A stretch of 64,000 bases of DNA, taken from the NCBI RefSeq assembly GCF_004153445.1, contig NZ_SDQC01000005.1, forward strand, positions 62,001 to 126,000, read 5' to 3'. The DNA comes from Allopusillimonas soli. GTDB lineage: Bacteria; Pseudomonadota; Gammaproteobacteria; Burkholderiales; Burkholderiaceae_B. The notes under the pieces are model-generated. The model did no database searches, was not told the DNA's origin, and was given only the letters and a program-made list of their open reading frames with translations. A program made the position numbers and the translations under genes. Below are positions 36,071 through 45,578 of this stretch, one piece after another (within the stretch, counting starts at the first letter, position 1; each line of letters starts with the position of its first letter).

Positions 36071-38515
36071 TTATCTTCCCCGGCCGCCTCCAAGCTTGCC
36101 CAGATGAGATTCATGCGCAAAGGCCCCCCGAGGCTGCCAATCGTCACCGCGTGTCGCCGTGCCGGTGCGGCCGGTTCGCCGCTTTCCGCCCTTGCGCCCT
36201 TTCTCGGTCCCGCCGCCCTGGGCAGCGGCACCACTTTGCCCGCCGCCAGGGTTGCTGGCCGAGCGGGCGCCCGGCCCCCTGCGGCGTTGCTCCGCGCCCC
36301 CTGGTTTGCCGCGCGCCTTGCGTCCCTTGCTCTTGCCCTTTCCCGACGGCGCGCCCCCATTTGGATGCCCGTTGGGCAGGCCGCCACTGAACATCAGGCC
36401 GGTCCCGTAAGGGTCCGACGGGAAGGCGTCGTGGACAGCGGCCCCAACACCACGGCCACCGGAAAGCTTGCCGCGACGGCTGATCTTGGCGCCATTCATC
36501 CCATTGCGCTCGATCGTGCCAAAGCCCGGAGGCAATGCGCTATCGTACGACAAGGGCTGGCGCTCACGCCGGCCGCGTCCCCCGTCGCTGTCGTCGTCAT
36601 CGCCGCGCAGCAGACCCAATTGAAGCATCAGGGCGGTAACCAGACTGCTGTCCAACTCCTCCCAACGCCCGCGGCGCAGTGTCCGCGGCAGAACGACCTC
36701 GCCGAACCGGGTACGGATCAGGCGACTGACTGTCACGCCCGCCTGCTCAAACATGCGGCGCACTTCGCGGTTGCGACCCTCCTTCAGCGTGACGCGATAC
36801 CAGCGATTGCTGCCTTCTCCACCGATGTAGTCCAGCGTCCCAAAACGAGCCGGTCCATCTTCCAGCTGCACGCCGTCAGTCAAGCGGGCCTTCTGCTCGT
36901 CTGTCAACTCGCCCAGGACGCGCACTGCGTATTCACGCTCCGCACCATAACGGGGGTGCATCAGCCGGTTGGCCAGATCCCCAGAGGTGGTAAGAATAAG
37001 CAGCCCCTCAGTATTGAGGTCAAGACGGCCCACGGACAGCCATTTGCCCATTCTTACCTTGGGCAGACGTGCAAATACGGTGGCGCGTCCCGCGGGATCA
37101 TCATGGCTGACAATTTCTCCGGCCGGCTTGTGGTACAGAATGATGCGGGGCGGCTTCTTGGCGTTGGGCCGCGCCACGGGTTTGCCATTGACCCGCACCA
37201 GGTCATTGGCACCCACGCGCTGACCTATATGGGCGGGCTCGCCATTGACGGAAACGCGCCCCGCAATGATGAGCTCCTCCATCTCGCGACGCGAGCCTAT
37301 GCCGGCATCCGCCAGGACCTTGTGCAACTTGGGCATGAGCAGGTCGCTGCCAAGGTATTTGTTCAGCCGCTGGCTCATGTGGGCGGCATTGTCCAGGTAC
37401 GACAGTGCCAGTTCCGTTTCCTGCTCGCTTTCTCCATTTTCATGACGGCGCCGATTGCGGCCACGATGGCGTCCAGCTTCGCCGCCAGCGGCTGTCCGGT
37501 TATCGGCGGCCTGAGCGTCCTGCCCTTGCCTGCCGCGTCTGCGCCCGGCAGGGTCGCGGTATGCCGGCTCCTGCCTGTCGGCCGCAAACGATGCCTGCTG
37601 ATCCGGTTCGGCCTGTGCGCCCTCGGCAATGCCGCCCTGCGGCGCATTCTGGGCATCGCCGCGCCGCCGGCGAAACGGCGTGCGCAGCTTGCGTCCACGG
37701 CTTCTGTTCACACCCAGCCCCGCCGCATCGTCCGATGCCTGCGCCTGTGCGGACGCGCCGGCGTCCCCTGCATCAGCCTGCCTGAAGACCGAAGACGCCG
37801 GGTCTGCCGCCGCCGGCGGCAAAGCAGACGCGTCGCCCACCTGGCCGGAAACCTGCGCCTGTACTTCCGGCGCAATGGTCTGAACAGGCTCGCGAGACGC
37901 CGCATTCGCGCCAGCCCCTGTATCCGCCACTGGCTTGCGGCGCGCCTTGCGTGCCGGCGCGGGCGCATCAGGCGCTGCGCTTGTCTCCGGCGCCATCGCA
38001 TCAGCCTGCAGGGCGGCTTTTGTGCGCCGGGGCCGCTTCACGGGCTCGGCCACTGCGGCGTCGGATGGCGCCGCAGCCATGGTAGGCTGGACTGGCATTG
38101 CGGCAGGCGATATGGCCACCGCGTCGCGCGCGCCGCTGTCCGCCTGGGCAGCATCCGCTTCGCTGCCGGGGCTCGCTGCTGCCTTGCGCGCCGACGATGC
38201 ACGCGACGTCCTGGTTACCGTCCCGCTGGCTACCTTCTTGGCCGCCGTCTTCCTGGTGGTTTTCTTTGCCGCGGTCTTGGTGGCGGTCTTGGTGCCGGTC
38301 TTGGCTGTCCCCGCTTCAGGCATCTCTCCCACGGCTTTCCCTGCCGTTTTCGCGGCCGCCCTGCCCGACGTCTTCCTGACCGTGTCGCCCGCCACGCCGC
38401 CGCCGGACTCGTCGGAAGAGGCGGACTTCTTTGCTCGCGTCGCCCTTTTCTTCGGGCTGGCTTTCACCGGAATATCACCCAGTGGCAAGTCGAATTGTTC
38501 CGTGGATTCAGTCAT
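36071..38515 (-). CDS. rluB: 23S rRNA pseudouridine synthase RluB-like, with long low-complexity tails
   Basis: The 814-residue protein has a core of about 250 residues: an S4 RNA-binding domain ([21 protein letters not shown]) and an RsuA/RluB-type catalytic domain with the active aspartate in [15 protein letters not shown], then a [11 protein letters not shown] block. RluB makes pseudouridine 2605 in 23S rRNA. The core is preceded by about 390 residues rich in Ala, Lys and Arg and followed by a tail of more than 150 Gly/Arg/Lys-rich residues, both probably disordered RNA-binding segments. scpB overlaps its start by 8 bp, a common scpB-rluB pairing. Confidence 0.88.
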   Translation of the reverse strand: MTESTEQFDLPLGDIPVKASPKKRATRAKKSASSDESGGGVAGDTVRKTSGRAAAKTAGKAVGEMPEAGTAKTGTKTATKTAAKKTTRKTAAKKVASGTVTRTSRASSARKAAASPGSEADAAQADSGARDAVAISPAAMPVQPTMAAAPSDAAVAEPVKRPRRTKAALQADAMAPETSAAPDAPAPARKARRKPVADTGAGANAASREPVQTIAPEVQAQVSGQVGDASALPPAAADPASSVFRQADAGDAGASAQAQASDDAAGLGVNRSRGRKLRTPFRRRRGDAQNAPQGGIAEGAQAEPDQQASFAADRQEPAYRDPAGRRRGRQGQDAQAADNRTAAGGEAGRHRGRNRRRHENGESEQETELALSYLDNAAHMSQRLNKYLGSDLLMPKLHKVLADAGIGSRREMEELIIAGRVSVNGEPAHIGQRVGANDLVRVNGKPVARPNAKKPPRIILYHKPAGEIVSHDDPAGRATVFARLPKVRMGKWLSVGRLDLNTEGLLILTTSGDLANRLMHPRYGAEREYAVRVLGELTDEQKARLTDGVQLEDGPARFGTLDYIGGEGSNRWYRVTLKEGRNREVRRMFEQAGVTVSRLIRTRFGEVVLPRTLRRGRWEELDSSLVTALMLQLGLLRGDDDDSDGGRGRRERQPLSYDSALPPGFGTIERNGMNGAKISRRGKLSGGRGVGAAVHDAFPSDPYGTGLMFSGGLPNGHPNGGAPSGKGKSKGRKARGKPGGAEQRRRGPGARSASNPGGGQSGAAAQGGGTEKGRKGGKRRTGRTGTATRGDDWQPRGAFAHESHLGKLGGGRGR

Positions 38516-39401
38516 TTTCTTTCAAGTACTCCGTATTTATTTCTTCTTCCAACCCCGCTTTGGCGGAATCAGCAACGTCCGATGCGCCGGGTTCCGGCTG
38601 CATAGCGGCAACATCCTGTGTGCCGCTCCCAATCTGTTCATTACGCGCGGCCGTGAGTTCGCCATCGTCATTCATATCGACAAAAGCCTCATCATGGTCG
38701 TCCGCATTGCGGCCGACCACTTCCTCAACTGCCGCATTGTCAGCACCCTCGCCATCTGCCACACCCTCGCCATCCGCGGCATCCTCGTCAGTCTCACCAG
38801 CCTCGGTTGGCGCGGAGTCAACCGCACCGCTGGGCGCCTCTTCAACCACTTCGAGCGCCAAGCCAGCCAACGCCACGACCTTATCGTGCGACTCGAGTTC
38901 GGGCAGGTCATCCAAGGCCTTGAGGCCAAGGTCATCCAGAAACTGACGTGTCGTGCCAAGCAGCGCCGGGCGCCCCGGGGCGTCGCGATGGCCCAGCACC
39001 TCGATCCAGCCTCGATCTTCAAGCGTCCGAACGATCTGCGACGACACGGTCACACCGCGTATGTCCTCGATGTCGCCGCGGGTGACGGGCTGGCGCCAGG
39101 CAATGATGGCCAGGGTCTCCAGGACAGCCCGCGAATATTTGGGAGGCTTTTCGGGATTCAGGCGCCCCAGATAGCGCTGCATCTCAGGGCGGCTCTGGAA
39201 GCGCCAGCCCGAAGCCAGGCTGACCAGTTCCAGTCCGCGATCCTGCCACATCTGCTGCAGCGATGCCAGATGCGCTTTCAGATCGTCATTGGAAAGGTCT
39301 TCGGTTGCGAATAACTTGCGCAACTCACCCAGCGGCATGGGCTGGTCGGCGCACAGCAGTGCGGTTTCAAGTGCCCGGATGATCTCGGTTTCAGTCATCA
39401 A
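38508..39401 (-). CDS. scpB: SMC-associated segregation and condensation protein B
   Basis: The 297-residue protein has two winged-helix domains typical of ScpB in its first 180 residues ([18 protein letters not shown] and [22 protein letters not shown]), then a long acidic tail. ScpB dimers bind ScpA and stimulate the SMC complex in chromosome organisation. scpA is not next to it. Its end overlaps the rluB start by 8 bp. Two adjacent ATG codons lie at the start. Confidence 0.93.
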   Translation of the reverse strand: MMTETEIIRALETALLCADQPMPLGELRKLFATEDLSNDDLKAHLASLQQMWQDRGLELVSLASGWRFQSRPEMQRYLGRLNPEKPPKYSRAVLETLAIIAWRQPVTRGDIEDIRGVTVSSQIVRTLEDRGWIEVLGHRDAPGRPALLGTTRQFLDDLGLKALDDLPELESHDKVVALAGLALEVVEEAPSGAVDSAPTEAGETDEDAADGEGVADGEGADNAAVEEVVGRNADDHDEAFVDMNDDGELTAARNEQIGSGTQDVAAMQPEPGASDVADSAKAGLEEEINTEYLKEND

Positions 39402-39463
39402 ATCGATTCAACATTCAAGGTGCTGCCCGTATCCAGAAGGGGAGGAGTCAGGGCTGGCGTTGC

Positions 39464-39492
39464 TTGCAACATGCCATGGTTAGTGTTAATAT
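39464..39492 (+). promoter_or_regulatory. promoter of the initiator tRNA gene
   Basis: TTGCAA (39464-39469) and TAATAT (39487-39492) are separated by 17 bp. The expected start of transcription is about 7 bp before the mature tRNA 5' end at 39506. Confidence 0.6.
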
Positions 39493-39505
39493 CTTTTTTT
39501 CCAGA

Positions 39506-39582
39506 CGCGGGGTGGAGCAGTCTGGCAGCTCGTCGGGCTCATAACCCGAAGGTCACAGGTTCGAATCCTGTCCCCGCAACCA
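39506..39582 (+). tRNA. tRNA-fMet(CAT), initiator
   Basis: The 77-nt cloverleaf has anticodon CAT and an encoded CCA end. Two initiator hallmarks are seen: the C1-A72 mismatch at the acceptor end (CGCGGGG against CCCCGCA) and three consecutive G-C pairs in the anticodon stem (TCGGG/CCCGA). The T-loop is TTCGAAT. A promoter and a strong terminator flank it, so it is a single-gene unit. Confidence 0.97.
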
Positions 39583-39589
39583 GATTCCC

Positions 39590-39632
39590 AAATGGGCCGG
39601 CCATGCGTCAAAGCAGCCGGCCCATTTGTTTT
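39590..39632 (+). terminator. intrinsic terminator of the tRNA-fMet gene
   Basis: AAATGGGCCGGC (39590-39601) and GCCGGCCCATTT (39616-39627) pair perfectly over 12 bp around a 14-nt loop, followed by GTTTT. It begins 8 bp after the tRNA 3' end. Confidence 0.85.
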
Positions 39633-40223
39633 GCCGCTAGCCGCATCAACGCAAATACAGGCAATGGAACCGACCGCACCGCGAACACGATCGCGCCAGC
39701 ACCCTCGCACCACAATATTATTCGCGTCAGCCACGTTCTTGCGGATCCTGCCCTCGCTGACGAGCGCCAACACAAGCCTGCGCGCGGCCGGAAAAGCATG
39801 ATAGCCGCCACCGATGGCGTTCATATGTGCGATAAGCCCGCGCAAAACCCGGCTTATGCGCGCATGCCAGCCTGCTCCAGTCGTGCATTGCGTGGACAGA
39901 CCATCGGATGTATGCGGAATATCAGCCATTATTCCCGTATTGGTGCAGAACCGGCTTTCCGGACCCTCGCCCTGCATGCCTGCAATGGCTGCCGGGTGAT
40001 TAACGCAGAATAGCAACGGGCTGCTTTCGAGCCGCCTGACCGATGCCTGTTGGCATGCGGTTGAGCGAAAGCGCTTGCTTAAATTGTTCAATTTATATTG
40101 CAGTGGCTCGGGAACGGAACCCTGGAGCCGGCCAGCAGGCGCCTTGCATGCGTCGTGGTTAAAAGACCTAAGGGGCCAAGGGCTGCAAACCAGATTGCGT
40201 TACCCTGCCTGTGGCATATGTTT
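39633..40223. other. about 590 bp without a recognisable gene
   Basis: Open frames exist on both strands but none shows a family motif, a ribosome binding site or a start that fits; the longest minus-strand one runs antisense through the tRNA. A palindrome TAAATTG-TT-CAATTTA lies at 40080-40095 in an AT-rich patch. No integrase or repeat of the tRNA 3' end was seen, so there is no sign of an island at this tRNA. Confidence 0.5.
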
Positions 40224-40946
40224 TCAATTACACCATCTGTACGCGCGCAATGCAACTGGGCCGTTGGGCCAGTTGCTGCCAGACCACAAGCTGGCCCGCG
40301 CTGAATGCATCAGACGCGCAGCGCCAGATCCTGCGCCAAGCCCCTCCAGAGACAATACACCCCCTTGGCCAGGCCCCACAGCGGCCGGCAGACCGTTGCC
40401 TGCAAGACTGTACAGTGGCGCATCAATACCTGCGGTGGACAGCGCCTGAAGCAAGTCGTTGGACGGCTGCCCATCCGCGATAACCAGCGCGTCCGCCAGG
40501 GCCGCCTGCCGCATCATGTCTCGCATCGGCGACGCAGTGCCAAGCACGGCAATACAGCCTCCGTAGAGATACCTGTCATTCAGAAAGGGGTCGTAGCGCA
40601 GCGTGTGCATGACGGGCGCCGCATCTTCCGCCGTGGCGCAGGACACAACAATGCGCTTGAATGGCGCCGACCTGCGGGAAAGGGCGTCCATAAAGCACTC
40701 GCGTAAAACCCGGGCCAATCCGGTGCGCATGGTGCAGCAGGGGCAATCGCCCCGGTTGATACGGGGTGTGTCGACGAGGGCCCGTGTGCGCGCAAAGGCC
40801 AGCCCAGGCAGATCGCCAGACGGCGCAAGCACGATGGCCGAGACGTCCGAATCGTCCGCACAAGGGGCAAGCAGGCGGCTGATCAGCGCCTGCCTGGCAT
40901 GGGCCGAGGCCGCCGTCACCGCCGTCACGACAATTGCTCCCGCCAT
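40224..40946 (-). CDS. CobW/COG0523-like protein lacking the P-loop
   Basis: The 240-residue protein resembles the central part of G3E-family CobW GTPases: the metal-binding CxCC element appears as RGDCPCCTMRTGLARVL (near residues 66-82), followed by a DAAPVMHTLRYDP block equivalent to the DPAPVLQTL region and QAALADALVIAD in place of the G4 strand. The N-terminus should hold GxxGxGKT but reads TAVTAASAHARQ, and the NKxD motif is replaced. It probably does not bind GTP in the usual way. The C-terminal CobW domain is missing. It diverges from the FemAB-like gene. Function unknown. Confidence 0.6.
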   Translation of the reverse strand: MAGAIVVTAVTAASAHARQALISRLLAPCADDSDVSAIVLAPSGDLPGLAFARTRALVDTPRINRGDCPCCTMRTGLARVLRECFMDALSRRSAPFKRIVVSCATAEDAAPVMHTLRYDPFLNDRYLYGGCIAVLGTASPMRDMMRQAALADALVIADGQPSNDLLQALSTAGIDAPLYSLAGNGLPAAVGPGQGGVLSLEGLGAGSGAARLMHSARASLWSGSNWPNGPVALRAYRWCN

Positions 40947-41079
40947 GTTGTATGCACACTCCCCGTCCTGTCAGCCGCATGGTCCCTCATTGCGGACATG
41001 GCCGCCCACCGCAAACCTTCAAGCAGGCAGTGGCGTCCTCAAAATCTCGCGGCAATTGACGCTATCATACTCTTGGCGG

Positions 41080-42309
41080 ATGCATCCGCCCCGTGCATGT
41101 ACTACTTTCCATATCGCCTTGACTCCTGAATTCAAGCTGATCCGCAATCTGCATGAAATTGATGCGCCATCGTGGAATGCGCTGGCTGGCACACATCCCT
41201 TTCTTCAGCACGATTTTCTGCTGGCCTTGGACGCCAGTGGCTGCGCCACGCCCGAAACAGGCTGGTCTCCGCACTACTTGCTGATGCATCGCGGTGGCGG
41301 CCTCGCAGGCGCGATGCCCCTGTATCTGAAGTCACATTCGCGCGGCGAATATGTCTTCGACTATGCCTGGGCGAACGCCTTTGCCCAGCATGGGCTGACG
41401 TATTATCCCAAGCTGCTTGCGGCAGTACCCTTCACGCCGGTGCCGGGCCCTCGCCTGCTGGCTGGCGACACGGCAGACCGAGTGTTGCTTGCGCGCGCGG
41501 CCGCGGCTATCGCGCGCGACAACGGCCTATCGTCCCTGCATGTTCTCTTTCCCGACTCGGATGACCAGGTCGCGCTGCAGCAGGCGGGATTCCTCATGCG
41601 CGAGAGTGTCCAGTTTCACTGGTTCAACCAGGACTACCGCAGCATGGACGATTTCCTGGCTCGTCTTACACAGCCGAAGCGCAAGAAAATAAAGCAGGAT
41701 TGCAAGAAGGCCGCACAGGCCGGCGTCCGGTTTCGCTGGCTGCACAGTGGGCAGATCAGCCAGCGCGATCTCGACTTCTTCTATCGCTGTTATCAACAGA
41801 CTTATCTCGATCATGGCAACCCGCCCTATCTGAGCAAGACATTTTTTGAACGCCTGCGCGCATGCATGCCGGACGCCCTGCTCATTGTGCAGGCCGAGCG
41901 CAACGGCCACCCCATCGCCGCCGCACTCAATATATGCGGAGACGATCGCCTTTATGGACGATACTGGGGCAGCATCGAATATGTGCCTGGACTGCATTTC
42001 GTGACGTGCTATCTGCAGGGCATCGAATACTGTATCGAAAAGGGCCTGGCGGTGTTCGAAGGCGGCGCGCAGGGAGAACACAAACTGTCGCGCGGCATGC
42101 TGCCCGTACCCACCCGGTCCGCGCACTGGATAGCCGATGAACGATATGCCCGCGCCATCGCCGACTTTCTCGAACGCGAAGCGCAGGTTATGGATGCATA
42201 TATCGACGAGCTGAATGAGCACGCGCCGTATCGGAACCGGGCCGACTCGCAGCCTGCACACCCGGATGCGCGCCACGCCGCCGCCGCGAATAAAGACGCT
42301 ACCAAATAA
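41080..42309 (+). CDS. FemAB-like GNAT-superfamily protein (DUF482)
   Basis: The 409-residue protein belongs to the PF04339 group, distantly related to FemAB peptidyl transferases and to GNAT acyltransferases. Family blocks are seen: HPFLQHDFLLALDASGC near the N-terminus, LTQPKRKKIKQDCKKA in the middle and EGGAQGEHKLSRGMLPV near the C-terminus. Substrates of this family are not known. The frame is open to 40603, but that part shadows the divergent CobW-like gene; the ATG at 41080 or a TTG at 41119 are the credible starts. The 3' end overlaps ftrD convergently by 11 bp. Confidence 0.82.
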   Translation: MHPPRACTTFHIALTPEFKLIRNLHEIDAPSWNALAGTHPFLQHDFLLALDASGCATPETGWSPHYLLMHRGGGLAGAMPLYLKSHSRGEYVFDYAWANAFAQHGLTYYPKLLAAVPFTPVPGPRLLAGDTADRVLLARAAAAIARDNGLSSLHVLFPDSDDQVALQQAGFLMRESVQFHWFNQDYRSMDDFLARLTQPKRKKIKQDCKKAAQAGVRFRWLHSGQISQRDLDFFYRCYQQTYLDHGNPPYLSKTFFERLRACMPDALLIVQAERNGHPIAAALNICGDDRLYGRYWGSIEYVPGLHFVTCYLQGIEYCIEKGLAVFEGGAQGEHKLSRGMLPVPTRSAHWIADERYARAIADFLEREAQVMDAYIDELNEHAPYRNRADSQPAHPDARHAAAANKDATK

Positions 42310-43723
42310 CGAAGAACATCAGCCAGGCAACACAGAATGGAAGCGTGCCTGCGGCCACCAAGGCTAGCGCCGCGACACGCCGATGCAGGGCAGCGCCGCC
42401 CGAAGCGGAGATGCGCCAGACGAGCCGCAGGCTCCAGGCAAGCGCCAACCCCAGCAGAATGAACCGCAATGCCGTGGCCCAAGGCGTGCTTACGCCTTCG
42501 TTGTGCAGCAGCGTTAGGGTCGTGGCGGACAGTCCGAGAAACACGCCCACGCCCGCCGCCGGTATAAGCCCTTGCGCAAGGCGATGCAGATTGGCCCGCC
42601 CGACAGGCGCTCCCTTGGCATCATGCACGGCGGGCCCCGTGCACTGCGCGGCAGGGCGTGCGCCTCGAAGCAGGCGGCTTGCCATCCACAGAGAGCCATA
42701 AAGCGGCCCGCCGACAGCCAGCGCGGCACCAAAGATGAATAACAGGATCACCTGCCCGTCAAGCCAACTGAAACTGTCGTTCACATCGGGGTAGTGGGTA
42801 AGAATAAACCAAGGCGCGTTCTGCGCCAGCGGCCAGTAGATGTCGTGTTCCACCAGCCATGTTGCCTCCGCCTGCTTGATGGTGATGAACCAGGGGCTCG
42901 CGCTCCATAGAAACGCGCCGACGGCCAACCCCATGAGCCCGAACACGATCAGCGCGGTCTGCCAGTTGTCGCCCTGCGCGATGTGCACCACCTCGGCTTC
43001 GGGCGAACGCGGCGTAAGATGCACAGCGCCGCGATAGTCGCTGCAGCGGCCGCACATATGGCAATCGCCGGCGCCTTTCATGTGGCGCAGTGGAACCAGC
43101 GGCGCACAGTTGATGGCTGCGGTTCGGCGCTCTGGATGGCGCCATGCATCCTCGCTGACTTTGTAATGCCATGGCGCGAGCTTGGCAAGCAACTGGAACA
43201 CGCCGTTGACCGGGCACAGATATTTGCACCATACACGCTTGCTGCGGCCATAGCGATAGCCCACCACCATCGCTGCGGCCGTGGATCCGCCCAGTACGGC
43301 CAATACAGCCAGCGGATACTGATAGACACTGACCAACTGGCCATAGATGGTCGTGAGCGAGAAGGCGACAAACGGCCACCCGCCCCATCTCATCCATCGG
43401 GGAATGGCATGCCCCTGGCCGTGTTCGCTGGCCCATTCAGTCAACATGCCCTCGGGACAGAACCAGCCGCACCATGCGCGGCCCAGCAGAGGCATGGACA
43501 AGAGCACAAATGGCCACCATACCCCCCAAAAAGCAAACTGCGCAAAAACAGTGAGGCTATTGAACACAGACGCCGTGCGGTCCGGCAAAGGCAGTAGGGC
43601 CGGCACGACAAGCAGCGTGAGATAAAAGCCAACGATGATCCATTGCAGGCGCCGCAGCCAGCGCGCGTGGTCGCGCAGGAAGTTGGCGAAGCCGGTCGCG
43701 CCCGAACGCAGTGCATGCAGCAT
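42299..43723 (-). CDS. ftrD: polyferredoxin-type membrane protein of the ferrous iron transporter
   Basis: A 474-residue protein with several membrane segments and NapH/CcoG-like iron-sulfur clusters. Cysteine motifs include WCGWFCPEG, CKYLCPVNG and CHMCGRC. In the Bordetella FtrABCD system, FtrD is proposed to take electrons released when Fe(II) is oxidised at the membrane. It is the last gene of the ftr unit, 15 bp after ftrC. Confidence 0.88.
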   Translation of the reverse strand: MLHALRSGATGFANFLRDHARWLRRLQWIIVGFYLTLLVVPALLPLPDRTASVFNSLTVFAQFAFWGVWWPFVLLSMPLLGRAWCGWFCPEGMLTEWASEHGQGHAIPRWMRWGGWPFVAFSLTTIYGQLVSVYQYPLAVLAVLGGSTAAAMVVGYRYGRSKRVWCKYLCPVNGVFQLLAKLAPWHYKVSEDAWRHPERRTAAINCAPLVPLRHMKGAGDCHMCGRCSDYRGAVHLTPRSPEAEVVHIAQGDNWQTALIVFGLMGLAVGAFLWSASPWFITIKQAEATWLVEHDIYWPLAQNAPWFILTHYPDVNDSFSWLDGQVILLFIFGAALAVGGPLYGSLWMASRLLRGARPAAQCTGPAVHDAKGAPVGRANLHRLAQGLIPAAGVGVFLGLSATTLTLLHNEGVSTPWATALRFILLGLALAWSLRLVWRISASGGAALHRRVAALALVAAGTLPFCVAWLMFFVIW

Positions 43724-43738
43724 GCCGCTCGCTCCGCA

Positions 43739-44593
43739 CTAAGCCCTGGCCGATGCCGATGCCGCGCGCACCGTGCCAGAACTCGCATCCGCGCGGCGCA
43801 GCAGCAGATAGACTGTCAGCCAGTAGGCAAGCCAGAGAATCAGCTGCGACAGGCAGGGGTATGCACGATAGCCCGCGAAGTCGGCCAGCACTTTGCCCAG
43901 GTCGCCGCTGGTATCCAGCAGCCAGCTGCTGTCCCATACCGGGTCGACAAGCGTGGGCAGGACACCCAGGGAGATAAGATGATCAGCGCCGGATATCAGC
44001 AACGCGCTGGCCAGCAGGAGCAGCAGTATTTCCGTAAGCTTGAAAAAACGGCGCCAGGTAATGAGCCTGCCGCCAGCCTGCAGCAGCCAGAACGAAATCA
44101 GCGCCGCCACGAATCCCAGAGCACCGGCCAATGCGAGCATAGCGCCGGAGCCCTCGGCAACGCCGGCCATGATGGTGCCGTAGAGAAACACCACGGTTTC
44201 GCTGCCTTCGCGAGCCACGGCAATCGCAACCAGCACCAGCAGCCCCCACCAATTGTTGCTGGCCACATCCTGGCTGGCCCCCTGCTCCAGTTCGCGCTTG
44301 AGCCCGCGGCCATGGCAGCGCATCCAGTACACCATCTGCACCACCAAAGCGCAGGCGGCGAAAGCCATGATGGCCTGGAACCATTCCTGGCCAGTGTCCG
44401 AAAGCCAGGAAGATATCCCCAGCAGCACGAGCGCAAGCAGCACGGCCAGACCCAGCCCCGCGGCTACGCCCCCCCACAGCCAAGGCATTCCCTTGCGGCC
44501 CTCGGGACTGGCCCGAAGCCATGTGTACAAAATGCCCACGACCAGAAGGGCTTCGACGCTTTCACGCCAGACGATGAATGCAACTTGTTCCAT
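43739..44593 (-). CDS. ftrC: FTR1-family iron permease
   Basis: The 284-residue protein has seven hydrophobic segments and the two REXXE iron motifs of Ftr1/EfeU permeases: RESVE near residue 10 and REGSE near 122. It moves iron across the inner membrane in concert with the periplasmic FtrA and FtrB proteins. It begins 15 bp after the ftrB stop. The neighbours distinguish it from EfeUOB. Confidence 0.92.
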   Translation of the reverse strand: MEQVAFIVWRESVEALLVVGILYTWLRASPEGRKGMPWLWGGVAAGLGLAVLLALVLLGISSWLSDTGQEWFQAIMAFAACALVVQMVYWMRCHGRGLKRELEQGASQDVASNNWWGLLVLVAIAVAREGSETVVFLYGTIMAGVAEGSGAMLALAGALGFVAALISFWLLQAGGRLITWRRFFKLTEILLLLLASALLISGADHLISLGVLPTLVDPVWDSSWLLDTSGDLGKVLADFAGYRAYPCLSQLILWLAYWLTVYLLLRRADASSGTVRAASASARA

Positions 44594-44608
44594 AAATACC
44601 CATAGGGG

Positions 44609-44953
44609 TCACGGCTTGGGCAGCACGACCAGTGTGCCTTTTACATCTTGATGGAAGTCATCAAAAAAGGGGTACTCGCCAGGGCGCGAGATCGTAATGA
44701 CCACAAACGAACTGACGCCAGGGCCCAGCACCTTTTCCTTGCGCAGCGGCAGGCTTTCGAACTCGACGGGCTGCTTGCTTTCGTTGATCAGCTTGATCTT
44801 GAAACGACCGGCCGGCACCTCGAGCCGCGCCGGCTCGAACGTGCCGTCATCCTTGAAACGCAATTCAAAGGTGGGCAGCCCGGCAGCCAGCGCAGGCCCG
44901 GCCGCGCACAGCAGGAGCACCGCCATCAACAAGCTGCGCAGCAACTTCGCCAT
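44609..44953 (-). CDS. ftrB: periplasmic cupredoxin-like protein of the iron transporter
   Basis: A 114-residue protein with a Sec signal peptide (ending AALA near residue 24) and a cupredoxin_1-like beta-sandwich (LEVPAGRFKIKLINESKQPVEFE ... GEYPFFDDFHQ, here quoted in parts). FtrB of Bordetella is thought to oxidise Fe(II) before permeation. The classical copper ligand set is not obvious. Its ATG shares one base with the ftrA stop codon. Confidence 0.85.
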   Translation of the reverse strand: MAKLLRSLLMAVLLLCAAGPALAAGLPTFELRFKDDGTFEPARLEVPAGRFKIKLINESKQPVEFESLPLRKEKVLGPGVSSFVVITISRPGEYPFFDDFHQDVKGTLVVLPKP

Positions 44954-45489
44954 CAGTAGCCGCCTTTCTTGCCTGTGCCTGCAAAGACGAACTCATAATG
45001 TTCTTCGAATGGCTTGAACCATGGCGCAACGCCGGTCTCTTTATCGACGTGGCGTCCGAAGTGATTCATCTTGTTGGCTTCCGGCGACGCGATGAAGAAA
45101 GTCAGTGTGTACTTGCCCGGCCCGTCGAGCTTGACGTTGTCGCCATAGTGTGGGCCATCATTGGCCACCATGGGCATCAGGTCGCCTTCGATAACCTCGT
45201 CGCTGCCCTTTTTCTGCAGGCGATACTTGATGTTCAGATACGGTGCCCAGGCGCCTTCCGGCAAGCCATTCTTGTTATCGGCCGTGGCATGGATGTCCGC
45301 CTCAAGATGAATGTCGGAATCCTTGGCATCGCGCATGACGCCCTCGGGTTCCATGGTCACCGGCTGAAGATAGACGGCGGCCACTTCAAGCCCCGCATGC
45401 TCGGCAGGCTGGCCTATCGGATATTCCAGCGCAAGCGCGGGCATTGCAAGCCCTGCACCCAATATCAATGTCGCCAAATGTTTGTACAT
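44953..45489 (-). CDS. ftrA: periplasmic iron-binding protein of the P19/FtrA family
   Basis: The 178-residue protein has a signal peptide ending near ALALE and the P19/Tpd iron transport fold, with conserved metal-site pieces: EYPIGQPAEHAGLEV, DIHLEADIHATADN and MNHFGRHVDKETGVAPWF. It captures iron in the periplasm for FtrC. The frame is open to 45522, but those codons lie in the Fur-box region; the ATG at 45489 gives a proper signal peptide with GGAG upstream. First gene of ftrABCD. Confidence 0.9.
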   Translation of the reverse strand: MYKHLATLILGAGLAMPALALEYPIGQPAEHAGLEVAAVYLQPVTMEPEGVMRDAKDSDIHLEADIHATADNKNGLPEGAWAPYLNIKYRLQKKGSDEVIEGDLMPMVANDGPHYGDNVKLDGPGKYTLTFFIASPEANKMNHFGRHVDKETGVAPWFKPFEEHYEFVFAGTGKKGGY

Positions 45490-45507
45490 GCCTCGCACTC
45501 CATTAAC

Positions 45508-45526
45508 AAGATTCATTCTCATTATT
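45508..45526 (-). promoter_or_regulatory. Fur-box-like element upstream of ftrABCD
   Basis: The minus-strand 19-mer AATAATGAGAATGAATCTT matches the classical Fur consensus at 13 of 19 positions and lies 18-37 bp before the ftrA start codon, in an AT-rich patch. An upstream TTCATG-17-TAATAA is a possible promoter that it would cover. Confidence 0.6.
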
Positions 45527-45578
45527 ATGAAGCAAGGCGTCTTACATGAATCTGAATGGGGCCGGATGCGGCAGTGGC

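Noticed and set aside
36104-38605. Plus-strand open frame of 833 codons opposite rluB
   Set aside because: A shadow of the GC-rich, low-complexity rluB gene; its sequence is Arg/Ala/Gly-rich with no domain, while the minus strand has clear S4 and synthase motifs.
39486-40091. Minus-strand open frame of 201 codons
   Set aside because: Its C-terminal part is the antisense of the tRNA-fMet gene (the familiar GDRIRTCDLRVM artefact), and the rest has no motif or ribosome binding site.
39590-40223. Integrated island at the tRNA-fMet 3' end
   Set aside because: No integrase, no second copy of the tRNA 3' end and no mobile gene seen; the strong terminator after the tRNA is intact.
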